A DNA stretch of 42,906 nucleotides from Peptococcaceae bacterium (GTDB lineage: Bacteria > Bacillota > DSM-521 > Neomoorellales > Neomoorellaceae): positions 1-42,906 of the forward strand of contig DOLC01000031.1 of the NCBI GenBank assembly GCA_003509545.1, in the 5' to 3' direction. The notes beneath the pieces were generated by a model. The model was not told the DNA's origin. It saw nothing but the letters and a program-made list of their open reading frames with translations, and searched no databases. The position numbers and the translations under genes are program-made. Below, in pieces: positions 8,233 through 15,622 of this stretch (its first letter is position 1; every line of letters begins with the position of its first letter).

Positions 8233-9119
8233 GCCCGTACCTCCGCGGGAGGCTTCAGTTCCGGCAGGTTGGCGCCGTCGGCCACCAATACCGGGACCTT
8301 GAGCCTTTTGGCCCTGCTCGAAGCCAGGCTGGCCGCATTCACCAGCCCCGCGGCTAGTTCCTTTAGGTGGCGCGCCGTATCCGCATTTCCGGACCGGCCG
8401 CCCCCCGCTATTCCGGCCGAAAGGGAAATCCGGACGGGCAGGGGCCATTTTTCCCCTTCCACGGCTTTTACCATTTCCCGGCCCAGGCCTGCGGCGGCAG
8501 ACGGGGGTTGGGGAGTGAGAACGGCGAACTCATCCCCGCCGTAGCGGCACAAAGTGTCCCGCTCTTCCACGGTGAGGCTCTTCAGAATCTGGGCCGTGCG
8601 CACCAAGATGCGGTCGCCGTGGACGTGGCCGTACTCTTTATTGAGGCGGCCGAAATCGTCCAGGTCCAAAAACACCACGGAGATCTCCCACCCCTTGGCC
8701 AACAGCCGTACGGCCCTTTCGTAGAGGATTTCTGCTTTATGTAAATCGGTAAGGGGATCCACGTACTTGCCCAGCTCGGCCGCCACCTGGCTGCCGGTAA
8801 TTATCCCTACGACCTGACGGTCTTTCACGACCACCAGCCTCTCTATGTTATGGCTGAGCAGCAAATCGTGGGCTTCCCAGAGGGAGGCGGAGGGGTCGAC
8901 GGTAACGACCTCGCGGCTCATGGCGTCGGCCACCAGACGGTTGGGGTGGGAGCCCTTGACGTCCCTGGAGGTGATTATTCCCACCAGTTGGCCCTCTTCG
9001 TCGAGGACCGGTAGGCAGCCGATGCCGTGGTATTCCATAACCGCGGCTGCGCGGCGGACGCTGGCCCAGGCCTCGATGGTGTAGAGGGCGCTGCTCAAGA
9101 GACCTTCTATCGTCGGCAT
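8229..9119 (-). CDS. Tandem CBS domain - GGDEF protein (putative diguanylate cyclase)
   Basis: Residues 1-60 and 62-120 are two CBS repeats (GIGCLPVLDEEGQLVGIITSRD and IERLVVVKDRQVVGIITGSQ), which usually bind adenine nucleotides. Residues about 130-280 are a GGDEF domain with an intact RYGGDEFAVL active-site loop and VVFLDLDDFGRLN for metal binding. It is therefore likely to make c-di-GMP, with output tuned by nucleotide binding. The inhibitory I-site is not intact: the position of the RxxD Arg is Glu (EERD). There is no membrane segment. The gene is coupled by a TAATG overlap to the gene upstream and by ATGA to the ABC ATPase downstream, an unusual link between second-messenger synthesis and an exporter. 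Confidence 0.9.
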   Translation of the reverse strand: MPTIEGLLSSALYTIEAWASVRRAAAVMEYHGIGCLPVLDEEGQLVGIITSRDVKGSHPNRLVADAMSREVVTVDPSASLWEAHDLLLSHNIERLVVVKDRQVVGIITGSQVAAELGKYVDPLTDLHKAEILYERAVRLLAKGWEISVVFLDLDDFGRLNKEYGHVHGDRILVRTAQILKSLTVEERDTLCRYGGDEFAVLTPQPPSAAAGLGREMVKAVEGEKWPLPVRISLSAGIAGGGRSGNADTARHLKELAAGLVNAASLASSRAKRLKVPVLVADGANLPELKPPAEVRA

Positions 9120-9484
9120 TATATGTCCACCGTCCGGGACACCTGGATGGAGATATTCACCTGGGCCTTGATGACCATATTGGCGTCGGCGATGCGGTTC
9201 CCCTCTTCGATTACTACCGGGAGGAGTTTGTCCTTAGGGAGAAGGGTGAGCAGGGATTTTTTTACGACTATAGCTTCGAAAATTTCGTGGTCCAGGGAGA
9301 TGAGCTCGTACTGTTCCGGGGATACGGCATCGACCATGCGCCGGGCGGCTTCTGGGCCTATGGGCGCCCTCCGGCCCACCAGGAGAATATCCTGGGTGGG
9401 CGGGATTTCGAATTCGGAGAGTTTGATGACCAGCTCGGCCTTACGGCTGGGCTCCGGCGAGGAGAGTGTTTCCTTCGGTGCCAC
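9119..9484 (-). CDS. Conserved-looking protein of unknown function
   Basis: I start this gene at GTG 9484 because AAAGGGGG lies eight bases upstream; an ATG at 9544 would add 20 residues but has no ribosome site. The 121-residue product has no Cys, no signal peptide and no membrane segment. It alternates hydrophobic strands and charged loops (ILLVGRRAPIGPEAARRM, YELISLDHEIFEAIVVKKSLL, and VVIEEGNRIADANMVIKAQV), suggesting a compact alpha/beta fold. I do not recognise the family. It is the first gene of a four-gene leftward operon and its stop overlaps the start of the CBS-GGDEF gene, so it may act with that protein. Confidence 0.7.
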   Translation of the reverse strand: MAPKETLSSPEPSRKAELVIKLSEFEIPPTQDILLVGRRAPIGPEAARRMVDAVSPEQYELISLDHEIFEAIVVKKSLLTLLPKDKLLPVVIEEGNRIADANMVIKAQVNISIQVSRTVDI

Positions 9485-9542
9485 TGAGTATACCCCCTTT
9501 GGGCATAAGGGATCCTTTGGGGCAACAATCAATTCAAACAAC

Positions 9543-9548
9543 ATTATA
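9543..9548 (-). promoter_or_regulatory. Possible -10 for the leftward operon
   Basis: Read on the minus strand, the AT-rich stretch 9541-9568 holds two TATAAT hexamers (at 9543-9548 and 9554-9559) upstream of the GTG at 9484. No convincing -35 is visible, so the exact promoter is uncertain. Confidence 0.35.
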
Positions 9549-9692
9549 ACTAAATTATAAACTATAAACCATCATCCATACGCCGGCAGCAAATTATCGC
9601 CCGATGATTTTTTGCGTCCTTGCCTTGACCTCTTGGCTGCTCCGGGTCAAGAGGGCGAGGGAAACGGCCGGGCATTACCCTAAAGGAGGAAA

Positions 9693-9734
9693 TTGTTGGC
9701 TGAGCTATTAACGGCCCCACCTTCATATCCATAA
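9693..9734 (+). other. Possible 13-codon leader peptide ahead of cwlD
   Basis: A textbook ribosome site, AAAGGAGG at 9682-9689, precedes TTG TTG GCT..., a frame of 13 codons ending in TAA at 9732-9734. That TAA runs straight into the AGGGAGG site of cwlD. This arrangement suggests a translated leader coupled to cwlD. The peptide contains no run of a single amino acid, so classical attenuation is not indicated. It is also possible that the site is a chance match. Confidence 0.3.
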
Positions 9735-9752
9735 GGGAGGGGGTTGGAACGC

Positions 9753-10451
9753 ATGGCCGGTCGCCGGAGGGCCAAGAATTCGAAGGCTGTAGCGCTGATT
9801 TTCCTGCTTCTTATGTCCTGCGCGGCCCTTTATATTTATGTAGGCAGAGAGCGCGGGGAGCGCCGGGGCGTGGCCGCCCTGTCCTTGGCGGTGGCCGGCC
9901 AGGTGGTGGTGGTGGATCCCGGCCACGGGGGCATCGATGTGGGGGCCCGGGGCCCGGGCGGAACCAAGGAATCGGAGATCGTTCTGGCCATAAGCCGTCA
10001 CCTGGCGGAGTTTTTGCAGCAGGGAGGGGCCCGGGTGTTTCTCACCCGCCAGGACGATAACGTGAGCGTAGGGGAGAGCGGGGACGACCTGGTGGAGCGG
10101 GTGAGGTTGGCCCAAAGGGTCAAAGCCGATCTGTTCATATCCGTCCACGCCAATGCCTTCGATGACCGGGAGTACGGCGCACAGGTGTTTTACGACCCTG
10201 CTTCCCAGGAAGGCAGGAAATTGGCCGAAGCCGTCCAGGCTGAAATCCGCCGCCTCCTCAAGAACACCGAACGGGAAGCCCTGGGATTGGACGCCTTCGT
10301 CCTGCGCACCCAGGAAATTCCGGCGGTCATCGTGGAGGTCGGCTTTCTGTCTAACCCGCGGGAGGAAAAGCTTCTGGCCGATCCTTCCTACCAGCGGGAG
10401 ATGGCCTTTGCCATTTACGCCGGCATTGCCCGCTATCTGGGGAATTATTAG
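9753..10451 (+). CDS. cwlD: N-acetylmuramoyl-L-alanine amidase, CwlD type
   Basis: The 232-residue protein starts at ATG 9753; a TTG three codons earlier is the alternative. It has a basic N-terminus and one signal-anchor segment (ALIFLLLMSCAALYIYV), then an Amidase_3 zinc domain. The zinc and catalytic residues are all visible: VVDPGHGGIDVG (His), TKESEIVL (Glu), FISVHANAF (His) and AVIVEVGFLSN (Glu). In spore formers CwlD removes stem peptides from spore cortex muramic acid, a step toward muramic delta-lactam, and acts outside the membrane. The length and single-domain form fit CwlD better than larger vegetative amidases. Its presence supports a sporulating host. Confidence 0.88.
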   Translation: MAGRRRAKNSKAVALIFLLLMSCAALYIYVGRERGERRGVAALSLAVAGQVVVVDPGHGGIDVGARGPGGTKESEIVLAISRHLAEFLQQGGARVFLTRQDDNVSVGESGDDLVERVRLAQRVKADLFISVHANAFDDREYGAQVFYDPASQEGRKLAEAVQAEIRRLLKNTEREALGLDAFVLRTQEIPAVIVEVGFLSNPREEKLLADPSYQREMAFAIYAGIARYLGNY

Positions 10452-10639
10452 GAATCGTCTTCCCTCTTAGCGGAAAAGAGGCTTCTGCCGCGAGGAGCGG
10501 CAAACCGCAAAAACAAGAAGGGAGATGGGCCGGCCCCCTGCCCGAGGGCCCACGGATGTGGTAAATTAAACCTAAAGGATTTACATTAAACCCCGGAGTC
10601 TTGAGCCATATTAAGGACAGGAGCAAGGAGATGATGGGC

Positions 10640-12037
10640 ATGGGCCGATTGCTGGACATCGCCTTCCTCCCCCACCCGCCTATCATGGTACCAGAAGTGG
10701 GGCGGGGCGAGCTGTCCCGTATTGCTGCCACGGTGAAGTCCGTCAGGGAATTGGCCGCCGAGCTTGCCTCCCGCCGCCCCGAAAGGGTGGTGGTAATTTC
10801 CCCCCATGGCCCTGTTTTCCGCGACGCCGTGGGGATGTGGGCGGTGCCGGAATTAAGGGGTCATTTAGGGTCTTTCGGCGCCCGGGAGGTGGCCTTTTGC
10901 TATCCCGTGGACGTCCAATTGACCCGCGCCGTAGCCGATGCCGCCCAGGAGGAGGGGATTCCCGTGGCCTGGCTGGACGAAAGGGCCGGCCGGCGGTACG
11001 GCCTGGCCCCCGAGCTGGACCACGGCATGATGGTGCCCCTGTATTACCTCCGGGAGGCGGGCATAGAGGTTCCCCTGGTGGCCATGGGCATGGCTCTCCT
11101 GGAGAGGAAGAAACTTTACGCCTTGGGAGCCGCCCTGGGGAGGGCCATCCGTTCGAGCCCGTACAGGGTTTTGTTGGTGGCCAGCGGGGATCTCTCTCAC
11201 CGGCTCCAGCCGGGGGCGCCTGCCGGATACGATCCGGCGGGTCAAGTCTTTGACGAAAGGCTAAAGGATACGCTGGCCGCCCTTGATGTGGAGGGATTGC
11301 TTAACCTGTCCGAAGATCTGGCCGAGCGGGCCGGGGAATGCGGCCTGCGCTCCTTTATCATGGCCGTGGGAGCCCTGGACGGGTACCGGATTAAAGGAGG
11401 GGTTTTGTCCTACGAGGGCCCCTTCGGGGTGGGCTATCTGGTGGCCAGGCTCACTCCGGATGAGGAAGAACGCGGCCGCAGCCTCCTCGAGGACCGGGCA
11501 GAATCCGCACTGCCCTGGCCGGTCCGCCTGGCCAAAGAGAGCCTGGAGCATTACCTGCGGACGGGACAAGTTCTCCCAGCGCCCGATCCCCCGCCGCCGG
11601 GCCTGGACCGCCGGGCCGGAGTGTTTGTCTCTATAAAAAAGGGAGGGGAACTCAGGGGATGTATCGGCACCATCGCTCCTACCCGGTCTAATATTGCCGA
11701 AGAAATCATCTATAACGCCTTGAACGCCGGCCTCGAGGACCCCCGTTTCCCGCCGGTGACCAGAGATGAGCTGCCCTTTTTGGAGTATTCCGTGGACATT
11801 TTGGAGGAGCCCGAACCGGTAGAAAGCCTGGAAGATCTGGATCCCCGCACCTACGGGGTGATCGTCTCCAGCGGCCGGAAAAAGGGCCTTTTGCTGCCCG
11901 ACCTGGAAGGGGTGGACACCCCGGAGGAACAGGTGGCTATTGCCAAGCGTAAGGCCGGCATCGGCCCCGGGGAGCCCTGCCGCCTGGAGAGGTTCCGGGT
12001 AACCCGATATACCCGGGAAGGGAGCGGTCGCGTCTGA
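10640..12037 (+). CDS. AmmeMemoRadiSam system fusion: Memo domain (B) - AMMECR1 domain (A)
   Basis: I start at ATG 10640, nine bases after AAGGAG, giving 465 residues. The N-terminal portion (about 1-270) is a Memo-like dioxygenase-fold domain with LPHPPIMVPEVG, VVVISPHGPVF, LDHGMMVPLYYL and LLVASGDLSHRL, whose His residues resemble the metal site. The C-terminal portion (about 290-465) is an AMMECR1 domain with the diagnostic LRGCIGTI and LEDPRFPPVTRDELPFLEYSV. In many anaerobes these two are separate genes beside the radical SAM member; here they are fused and the SAM gene follows eight bases later. The reaction of the system is not established. Oxidative or radical chemistry on an unknown substrate is inference. 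Confidence 0.92.
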   Translation: MGRLLDIAFLPHPPIMVPEVGRGELSRIAATVKSVRELAAELASRRPERVVVISPHGPVFRDAVGMWAVPELRGHLGSFGAREVAFCYPVDVQLTRAVADAAQEEGIPVAWLDERAGRRYGLAPELDHGMMVPLYYLREAGIEVPLVAMGMALLERKKLYALGAALGRAIRSSPYRVLLVASGDLSHRLQPGAPAGYDPAGQVFDERLKDTLAALDVEGLLNLSEDLAERAGECGLRSFIMAVGALDGYRIKGGVLSYEGPFGVGYLVARLTPDEEERGRSLLEDRAESALPWPVRLAKESLEHYLRTGQVLPAPDPPPPGLDRRAGVFVSIKKGGELRGCIGTIAPTRSNIAEEIIYNALNAGLEDPRFPPVTRDELPFLEYSVDILEEPEPVESLEDLDPRTYGVIVSSGRKKGLLLPDLEGVDTPEEQVAIAKRKAGIGPGEPCRLERFRVTRYTREGSGRV

Positions 12038-12045
12038 AGGAAGGG

Positions 12046-13044
12046 ATGGCTATAAGAGAGGCTAAGCATTATGTTAAGCTAGACGGGGAGAGGGTGGAGT
12101 GCCGCCTGTGCCCCCATACTTGCCTGCTGGCCCCGGGGCGGCGGGGCCTCTGCCGGGTGCGGGAAAACCGAGACGGACGCCTGTACACCCTCAACTACGG
12201 CCTGTGCTCTTCCCTGGCCGTAGACCCCATCGAAAAAAAACCCCTCTATCATTTTTATCCCGGCTGCCTCATCCTTTCGGCCGGAACGGTGGGGTGCAAT
12301 TTCGCCTGCCAGTTCTGTCAGAACTGGGAGATAGCCCACGGGGACCCGGAAGTGGTGCCCCTCGACCCCGCAGTACTGGTGGAAAAGGCCTGCGACCTGG
12401 ATACGGTGGGCATAGCCTACACCTACTCGGAGCCAGTGGTATGGTTTGAATTCGTCCTGGACGCGGCTGCGCTGGCCCGGGAGAGGGGTTTGAAGAACGT
12501 CCTGGTGACCAACGGGTTCATCCGGCCCGAGCCCCTTCGGGAATTGCTGCCGGTGGTGGATGCTTTAAACATAGATGTTAAGGGGTACAACAGGGAATTC
12601 TACCGCCGGGTGGTCCGCGGCGACTACGAACCGGTCCTGCAGGCGGCCCGCCTGGCCCGGGAGGCGGGCTGCCATGTGGAATTGACCGCCCTCCTGGTGA
12701 CCGGGTTGAACGATGATCTGGGGGAACTCGAGGAGTTGGTAAAGAGGATCAGGGACGAGCTGGGGGAAGACACCCCCCTCCATTTCTCCCGCTATTTTCC
12801 CCACTACAAACTCCACCTGCCGCCCACTCCGCGGGAGACCATGGAGCGCGCCTGGGAGATGGCTCGGGGCCTGCTGCATTATGTATATCTAGGCAACATC
12901 GAGCATCCCAGGGCCGCCAATACCTACTGCTCCCGCTGCGGCAACCTCGTTATAAAAAGAAGAGGTTATAAGGTTTCGCCGGAGGGTTTGACCAAAGAAG
13001 GCTGCTGCGGCCGGTGCGGCGAGAAGCTGGCTGTAGTCATGTAG
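12046..13044 (+). CDS. AmmeMemoRadiSam system radical SAM enzyme
   Basis: This 332-residue protein carries the radical SAM cluster motif CNFACQFCQNW (Cys-x3-Cys-x2-Cys, about residues 85-93). Ahead of it is the family's N-terminal Cys pair (CRLCPHTCLL), and near the C-terminus a Zn-ribbon-like set (YCSRCG and CCGRCG). Other family marks are AYTYSEPVVWFEF, NALNIDVKGY and the LHFSRYFPHYKL region. It begins eight bases after the Memo-AMMECR1 gene, so the pair forms a two-gene operon. It resembles pyruvate-formate-lyase-activase-type enzymes (PflA-like COG1180), and that is the alternative label, but the context fits AmmeMemoRadiSam. Confidence 0.92.
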   Translation: MAIREAKHYVKLDGERVECRLCPHTCLLAPGRRGLCRVRENRDGRLYTLNYGLCSSLAVDPIEKKPLYHFYPGCLILSAGTVGCNFACQFCQNWEIAHGDPEVVPLDPAVLVEKACDLDTVGIAYTYSEPVVWFEFVLDAAALARERGLKNVLVTNGFIRPEPLRELLPVVDALNIDVKGYNREFYRRVVRGDYEPVLQAARLAREAGCHVELTALLVTGLNDDLGELEELVKRIRDELGEDTPLHFSRYFPHYKLHLPPTPRETMERAWEMARGLLHYVYLGNIEHPRAANTYCSRCGNLVIKRRGYKVSPEGLTKEGCCGRCGEKLAVVM

Positions 13045-13046
13045 CC

Positions 13047-13202
13047 CTACTCCCAGGGGAATCCCTTCCGGCCGTTCCCCGGGTCCTGGAGGCGCCGCCG
13101 GTAGGGGCAGAAGGCGGGCAGCCCCAGGTCCAGGGCCTTGTCGAGTTCGCACTGGCCTTCGCGGCCGAATTTGCATTGACAGTCGCAAACCATAAGGGGC
13201 AT
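13047..13202 (-). CDS. Small Cys-rich protein, 51 residues, unknown function
   Basis: The minus strand encodes a 51-residue frame from ATG 13202 to TAG 13047, with AAGGAGA eight bases before the start. It begins MPLMVCDCQCKFGREGQC and ends in GFPWE. Five Cys occur, three of them as CxCxC, suggesting a metal site. There is no signal peptide. The frame sits in the 232-base gap between the radical SAM gene (convergent) and the amidohydrolase gene (divergent). Ribosome site, codon use and Cys pattern make it a likely real gene that automatic calling could miss. I cannot name the family. Confidence 0.68.
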   Translation of the reverse strand: MPLMVCDCQCKFGREGQCELDKALDLGLPAFCPYRRRLQDPGNGRKGFPWE

Positions 13203-13276
13203 GAAGGCCGTCTCCTTTTCGGTTTTGGCTCGTCGTCCAAATCTATTATGCCCGGGAGGTACAGAGGAAATAACCC

Positions 13277-14458
13277 ATGATAGACCGTATCAAGGAGCGC
13301 GCAGCCCGGGCCATCAGGGAGCGCCGGGAAGAGATCACCCGTATAGCGGATGAAATTTTCGACCATCCGGAGGTAGGAGGCCGGGAATTCTTCGCCGCGA
13401 ACTTATTGACCCGCATCCTGACCGACAACGGATACGAGGTTGCCCGGCCGTGGACCTCCCTTCCCACGGCCTTTTCCGCAGTTCTGAGGGGCAGCGCGCC
13501 GGGCCCCCGGGTAGCCCTGCTGGCCGAATACGACGCCCTGCCCGGGCTGGGCCATGCCTGCGGCCATAATTTAATCGCCGCCGGGGTGGTGGGGGCGGCC
13601 CTGGGCCTGGCCGCCGTGAAGGACGAACTTCCCGGAGAAGTCGTGGTCTTCGGCACGCCCGCCGAGGAGAGCAACGGAGGCAAAGTAACCTTGGTGGAAG
13701 AGGGAGCCCTGGAGGGAGTCCAGGCCGCCCTTATGTTCCACCCGGGTGACGCCAACGTACTGGAGGTATCCTCCCTGGCCCTGGAGGCCCTGGAATTTGT
13801 TTTTAAGGGCCGCGCGGCCCACGCCCCTTCCGGGGCTCAGGAAGGCATTAATGCCCTGGAGGTCGTTATTCAGTTCTTCAACCTGGTGAACGGTCTCCGC
13901 CCCTATTTAAAAAACAACGTGCATATAAACGGCATTATCGTCGAGGGGGGGATTACCCCCAATATAATCCCCGAGCGGGCGGTGGCCCGCTTCTATATAC
14001 GGGCGGAGAACCGGCGGCAGCTGGAGGAAGCTGTGAAGCGGGTGGAGGACTGCGCCCGGGGTGCCTCCCTGGCCGTGGGAGCCGCCTTTTCCTACCACAG
14101 GTACGAGTTTTCCTACGAGCCCATGGTAACCAACAGGGCCCTGGCCGGAGCCTTCCGGGAGAATCTCCTGGCCCTGGGGGTGAGGGATCTCGCTCCTCCT
14201 CGGTGCATCCGGGGTTCCCTGGACATGGGCAACGTGAGCCGGGTAGTCCCCTCCATCCATCCCTATCTGGCCCTGGGCCGGGAGAAGGTCATCCCCCATA
14301 CCGAGGAATTCGCCCGGGCCGCCCGGGGACCGGAGGGGAAGGAACTGGCCGTCCTGGCAGCCCAGGCCCTGGCCTGGACGGCCGCCGATGTTTTGCTGGA
14401 CGCGGGTCTCCGCAGCCGGGTTCAAGCCGAGTTTCGCGCCGCAGCCTCCGAAGATTAG
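13277..14458 (+). CDS. M20-family metal-dependent amidohydrolase / peptidase
   Basis: The 393-residue protein has the M20D layout: a split catalytic domain enclosing a dimerisation domain (about residues 175-290). Metal-binding motifs are visible in LAEYDALPGLGHACGHN (Asp and His), TPAEES (catalytic and metal Glu) and LMFHPGD. The dimerisation part shows the FKGRAAHAPSGAQEG stretch, whose His often completes the partner's active site. Relatives hydrolyse N-acyl amino acids or p-aminobenzoyl-glutamate; the exact substrate is not readable. AGAGG lies about nine bases before the ATG. It stands alone, divergent from the small Cys-rich gene. An N-acetylornithine deacetylase role is not needed because ArgJ recycles acetyl downstream. 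Confidence 0.9.
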   Translation: MIDRIKERAARAIRERREEITRIADEIFDHPEVGGREFFAANLLTRILTDNGYEVARPWTSLPTAFSAVLRGSAPGPRVALLAEYDALPGLGHACGHNLIAAGVVGAALGLAAVKDELPGEVVVFGTPAEESNGGKVTLVEEGALEGVQAALMFHPGDANVLEVSSLALEALEFVFKGRAAHAPSGAQEGINALEVVIQFFNLVNGLRPYLKNNVHINGIIVEGGITPNIIPERAVARFYIRAENRRQLEEAVKRVEDCARGASLAVGAAFSYHRYEFSYEPMVTNRALAGAFRENLLALGVRDLAPPRCIRGSLDMGNVSRVVPSIHPYLALGREKVIPHTEEFARAARGPEGKELAVLAAQALAWTAADVLLDAGLRSRVQAEFRAAASED

Positions 14459-14570
14459 AAGATCAAAAAGGCCGCCGGCCCCGAGGAGGGTTGCTTATCC
14501 TTTTTGGGCTTCTCCCGGAATAAGTATGAAGTAAATAAGGAAGGGCGTGTGCCCGACGGGAGGGTGCCCT

Positions 14571-15530
14571 ATGGGGAAGAGGCGTTGGATGGGGTTTGGG
14601 GCATTAGTTTGTCTGGCCTCGGCCTTGCTGGGGAGCCTTTTTTTTATCCGGTCGCCCCGCAGCCCACGGCCTACGGCCTACGAGGCCAGGGCCCTGGCCG
14701 TCATGGCGGCCCAAGGGGTGGTACCCGGGGAACTCCTGGAGCAGGTCCTCCGGGAAGAGGGCGGAGAAGGACGACGTTTTCGCGTGGAGGGAGATGTGGC
14801 CCCGGAGCCCGGCCCGGAAATCATCGTGGGGGCCAACCTTTCTAAAGACCGGGGTGTCTTGGGCATCTTTTCCCCGGCAACAGAGCCGCCCAAGCTCTTG
14901 GCCTCCCTGACCACCTTGCCCTTACAGGAGATCAAAATAGTAGAGATAGAGCCCGGCCTCCGGGGCATCCTGCTGCGCGAACTCTTGGACGAGCGCTTCG
15001 GCGCCTATTTTTATACCGTCTTTTATACCCTTTACCTTTATGAAGGAGGGGCATGCCGGGAGGTCTGGCGGAAGGCGGTGAGTAACGAAGAATACTGGCA
15101 AAAGAGGTGGCTGGGCGGTGGAGACGGGTGGCAGGGTTTAAAGGACGCGGTGGAAGTGGAGTTTGACCGGAAGGACGGGAAGCTGGTTATCAAGACCCGG
15201 GAAACGCGGGTTCTTTGGGAGGGGCCGGAACCGGGGGGTCCTTTTACCGGAATCCGGGAGAGGTCGTGGGCGCGGGCATACCGCTGGGACCCCCGCTGGA
15301 AGGCCGTGATTTTGGGGGAAGGCACGGTGGAAGAGGATACCTTCCTGCAGGCCAGGCAGGGCAACCGGTATGTTCCCATGGAGAGGCTGGTGGCCGGCGC
15401 AAGGCTGGCCGTTCTCGATGAAGAAGAAGTCTGGGACCCGCAGGGCAGGTCGGCCGCCGGCTTTTACCGGGTAAAGACGGCGGCCGGGCTGGTGGGCCTT
15501 GTGGCCAAGAAGGCGGTGCGACTACGGTAG
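14571..15530 (+). CDS. Membrane-anchored or secreted protein of unknown function
   Basis: I start at ATG 14571, seven bases after GGGAGG, giving 319 residues; a GTG eight codons earlier lacks such a site. A basic start (MGKRRWM) and one hydrophobic stretch (FGALVCLASALLGSLFFI) give a signal peptide or anchor. The Cys inside it does not form a clear lipobox. The exported part has beta-rich segments (EIIVGANLSKDRGVLGIF, then YFYTVFYTLYLYEGGACREVW) and ends in an SH3-like stretch (YRVKTAAGLVGLVAKKAVRLR), suggesting a cell-wall-associated protein. I do not recognise the family. It ends 93 bases before argC and lies outside the arginine promoter. Confidence 0.75.
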   Translation: MGKRRWMGFGALVCLASALLGSLFFIRSPRSPRPTAYEARALAVMAAQGVVPGELLEQVLREEGGEGRRFRVEGDVAPEPGPEIIVGANLSKDRGVLGIFSPATEPPKLLASLTTLPLQEIKIVEIEPGLRGILLRELLDERFGAYFYTVFYTLYLYEGGACREVWRKAVSNEEYWQKRWLGGGDGWQGLKDAVEVEFDRKDGKLVIKTRETRVLWEGPEPGGPFTGIRERSWARAYRWDPRWKAVILGEGTVEEDTFLQARQGNRYVPMERLVAGARLAVLDEEEVWDPQGRSAAGFYRVKTAAGLVGLVAKKAVRLR

Positions 15531-15542
15531 CAAAAATTTCTC

Positions 15543-15558
15543 TTGCATTTTTATGCAA
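15543..15558. promoter_or_regulatory. ARG box (ArgR/AhrC operator)
   Basis: TTGCATTTTTATGCAA is an unbroken 16-bp palindrome with a T/A core. It matches the general ArgR/AhrC site form (WNTGAATWWWWATTCANW) in spacing and core, with C replacing the A after TG. Its position over the -35 predicts arginine-dependent repression of argC onward. Confidence 0.75.
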
Positions 15559-15572
15559 AGACGACGTATAAT
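15543..15572 (+). promoter_or_regulatory. Arginine operon promoter (-35 TTGCAT, -10 TATAAT)
   Basis: TTGCAT at 15543-15548 and a perfect TATAAT at 15567-15572 are separated by 18 bases, placing the transcript start near 15579, about 44 bases before argC. The -35 is the left half of the ARG box, so repressor and RNA polymerase would compete. Confidence 0.8.
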
Positions 15573-15622
15573 TATACAAGATTGCAAGGCCCGGGATACC
15601 CGGGTATTGAGGAGGATTGCCG

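Noticed and set aside
7603..8544. Long open frame on the plus strand opposite the ABC ATPase and GGDEF genes.
   Set aside because: It is antisense to two clear genes with intact motifs, has no family-like sequence, and arises from GC-rich codon bias.
10452..10639. Short GC-rich hairpins between cwlD and the Memo-AMMECR1 gene (for example TGCCGC/GCGGCA).
   Set aside because: Stems are only six bases, no T-run follows, and no promoter could be placed with confidence; no gene is visible in the gap.
13277..14458. M20 protein as N-acetylornithine deacetylase (argE).
   Set aside because: It looks M20D-like, lies outside the operon, and argJ makes a deacetylase unnecessary.
14464..14506. CAAAAAGG...CCTTTTTG inverted repeat after the amidohydrolase as a terminator.
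   Set aside because: The arms are AT-rich and 27 bases apart, with no clear T-run following a GC stem; not strong enough to call.
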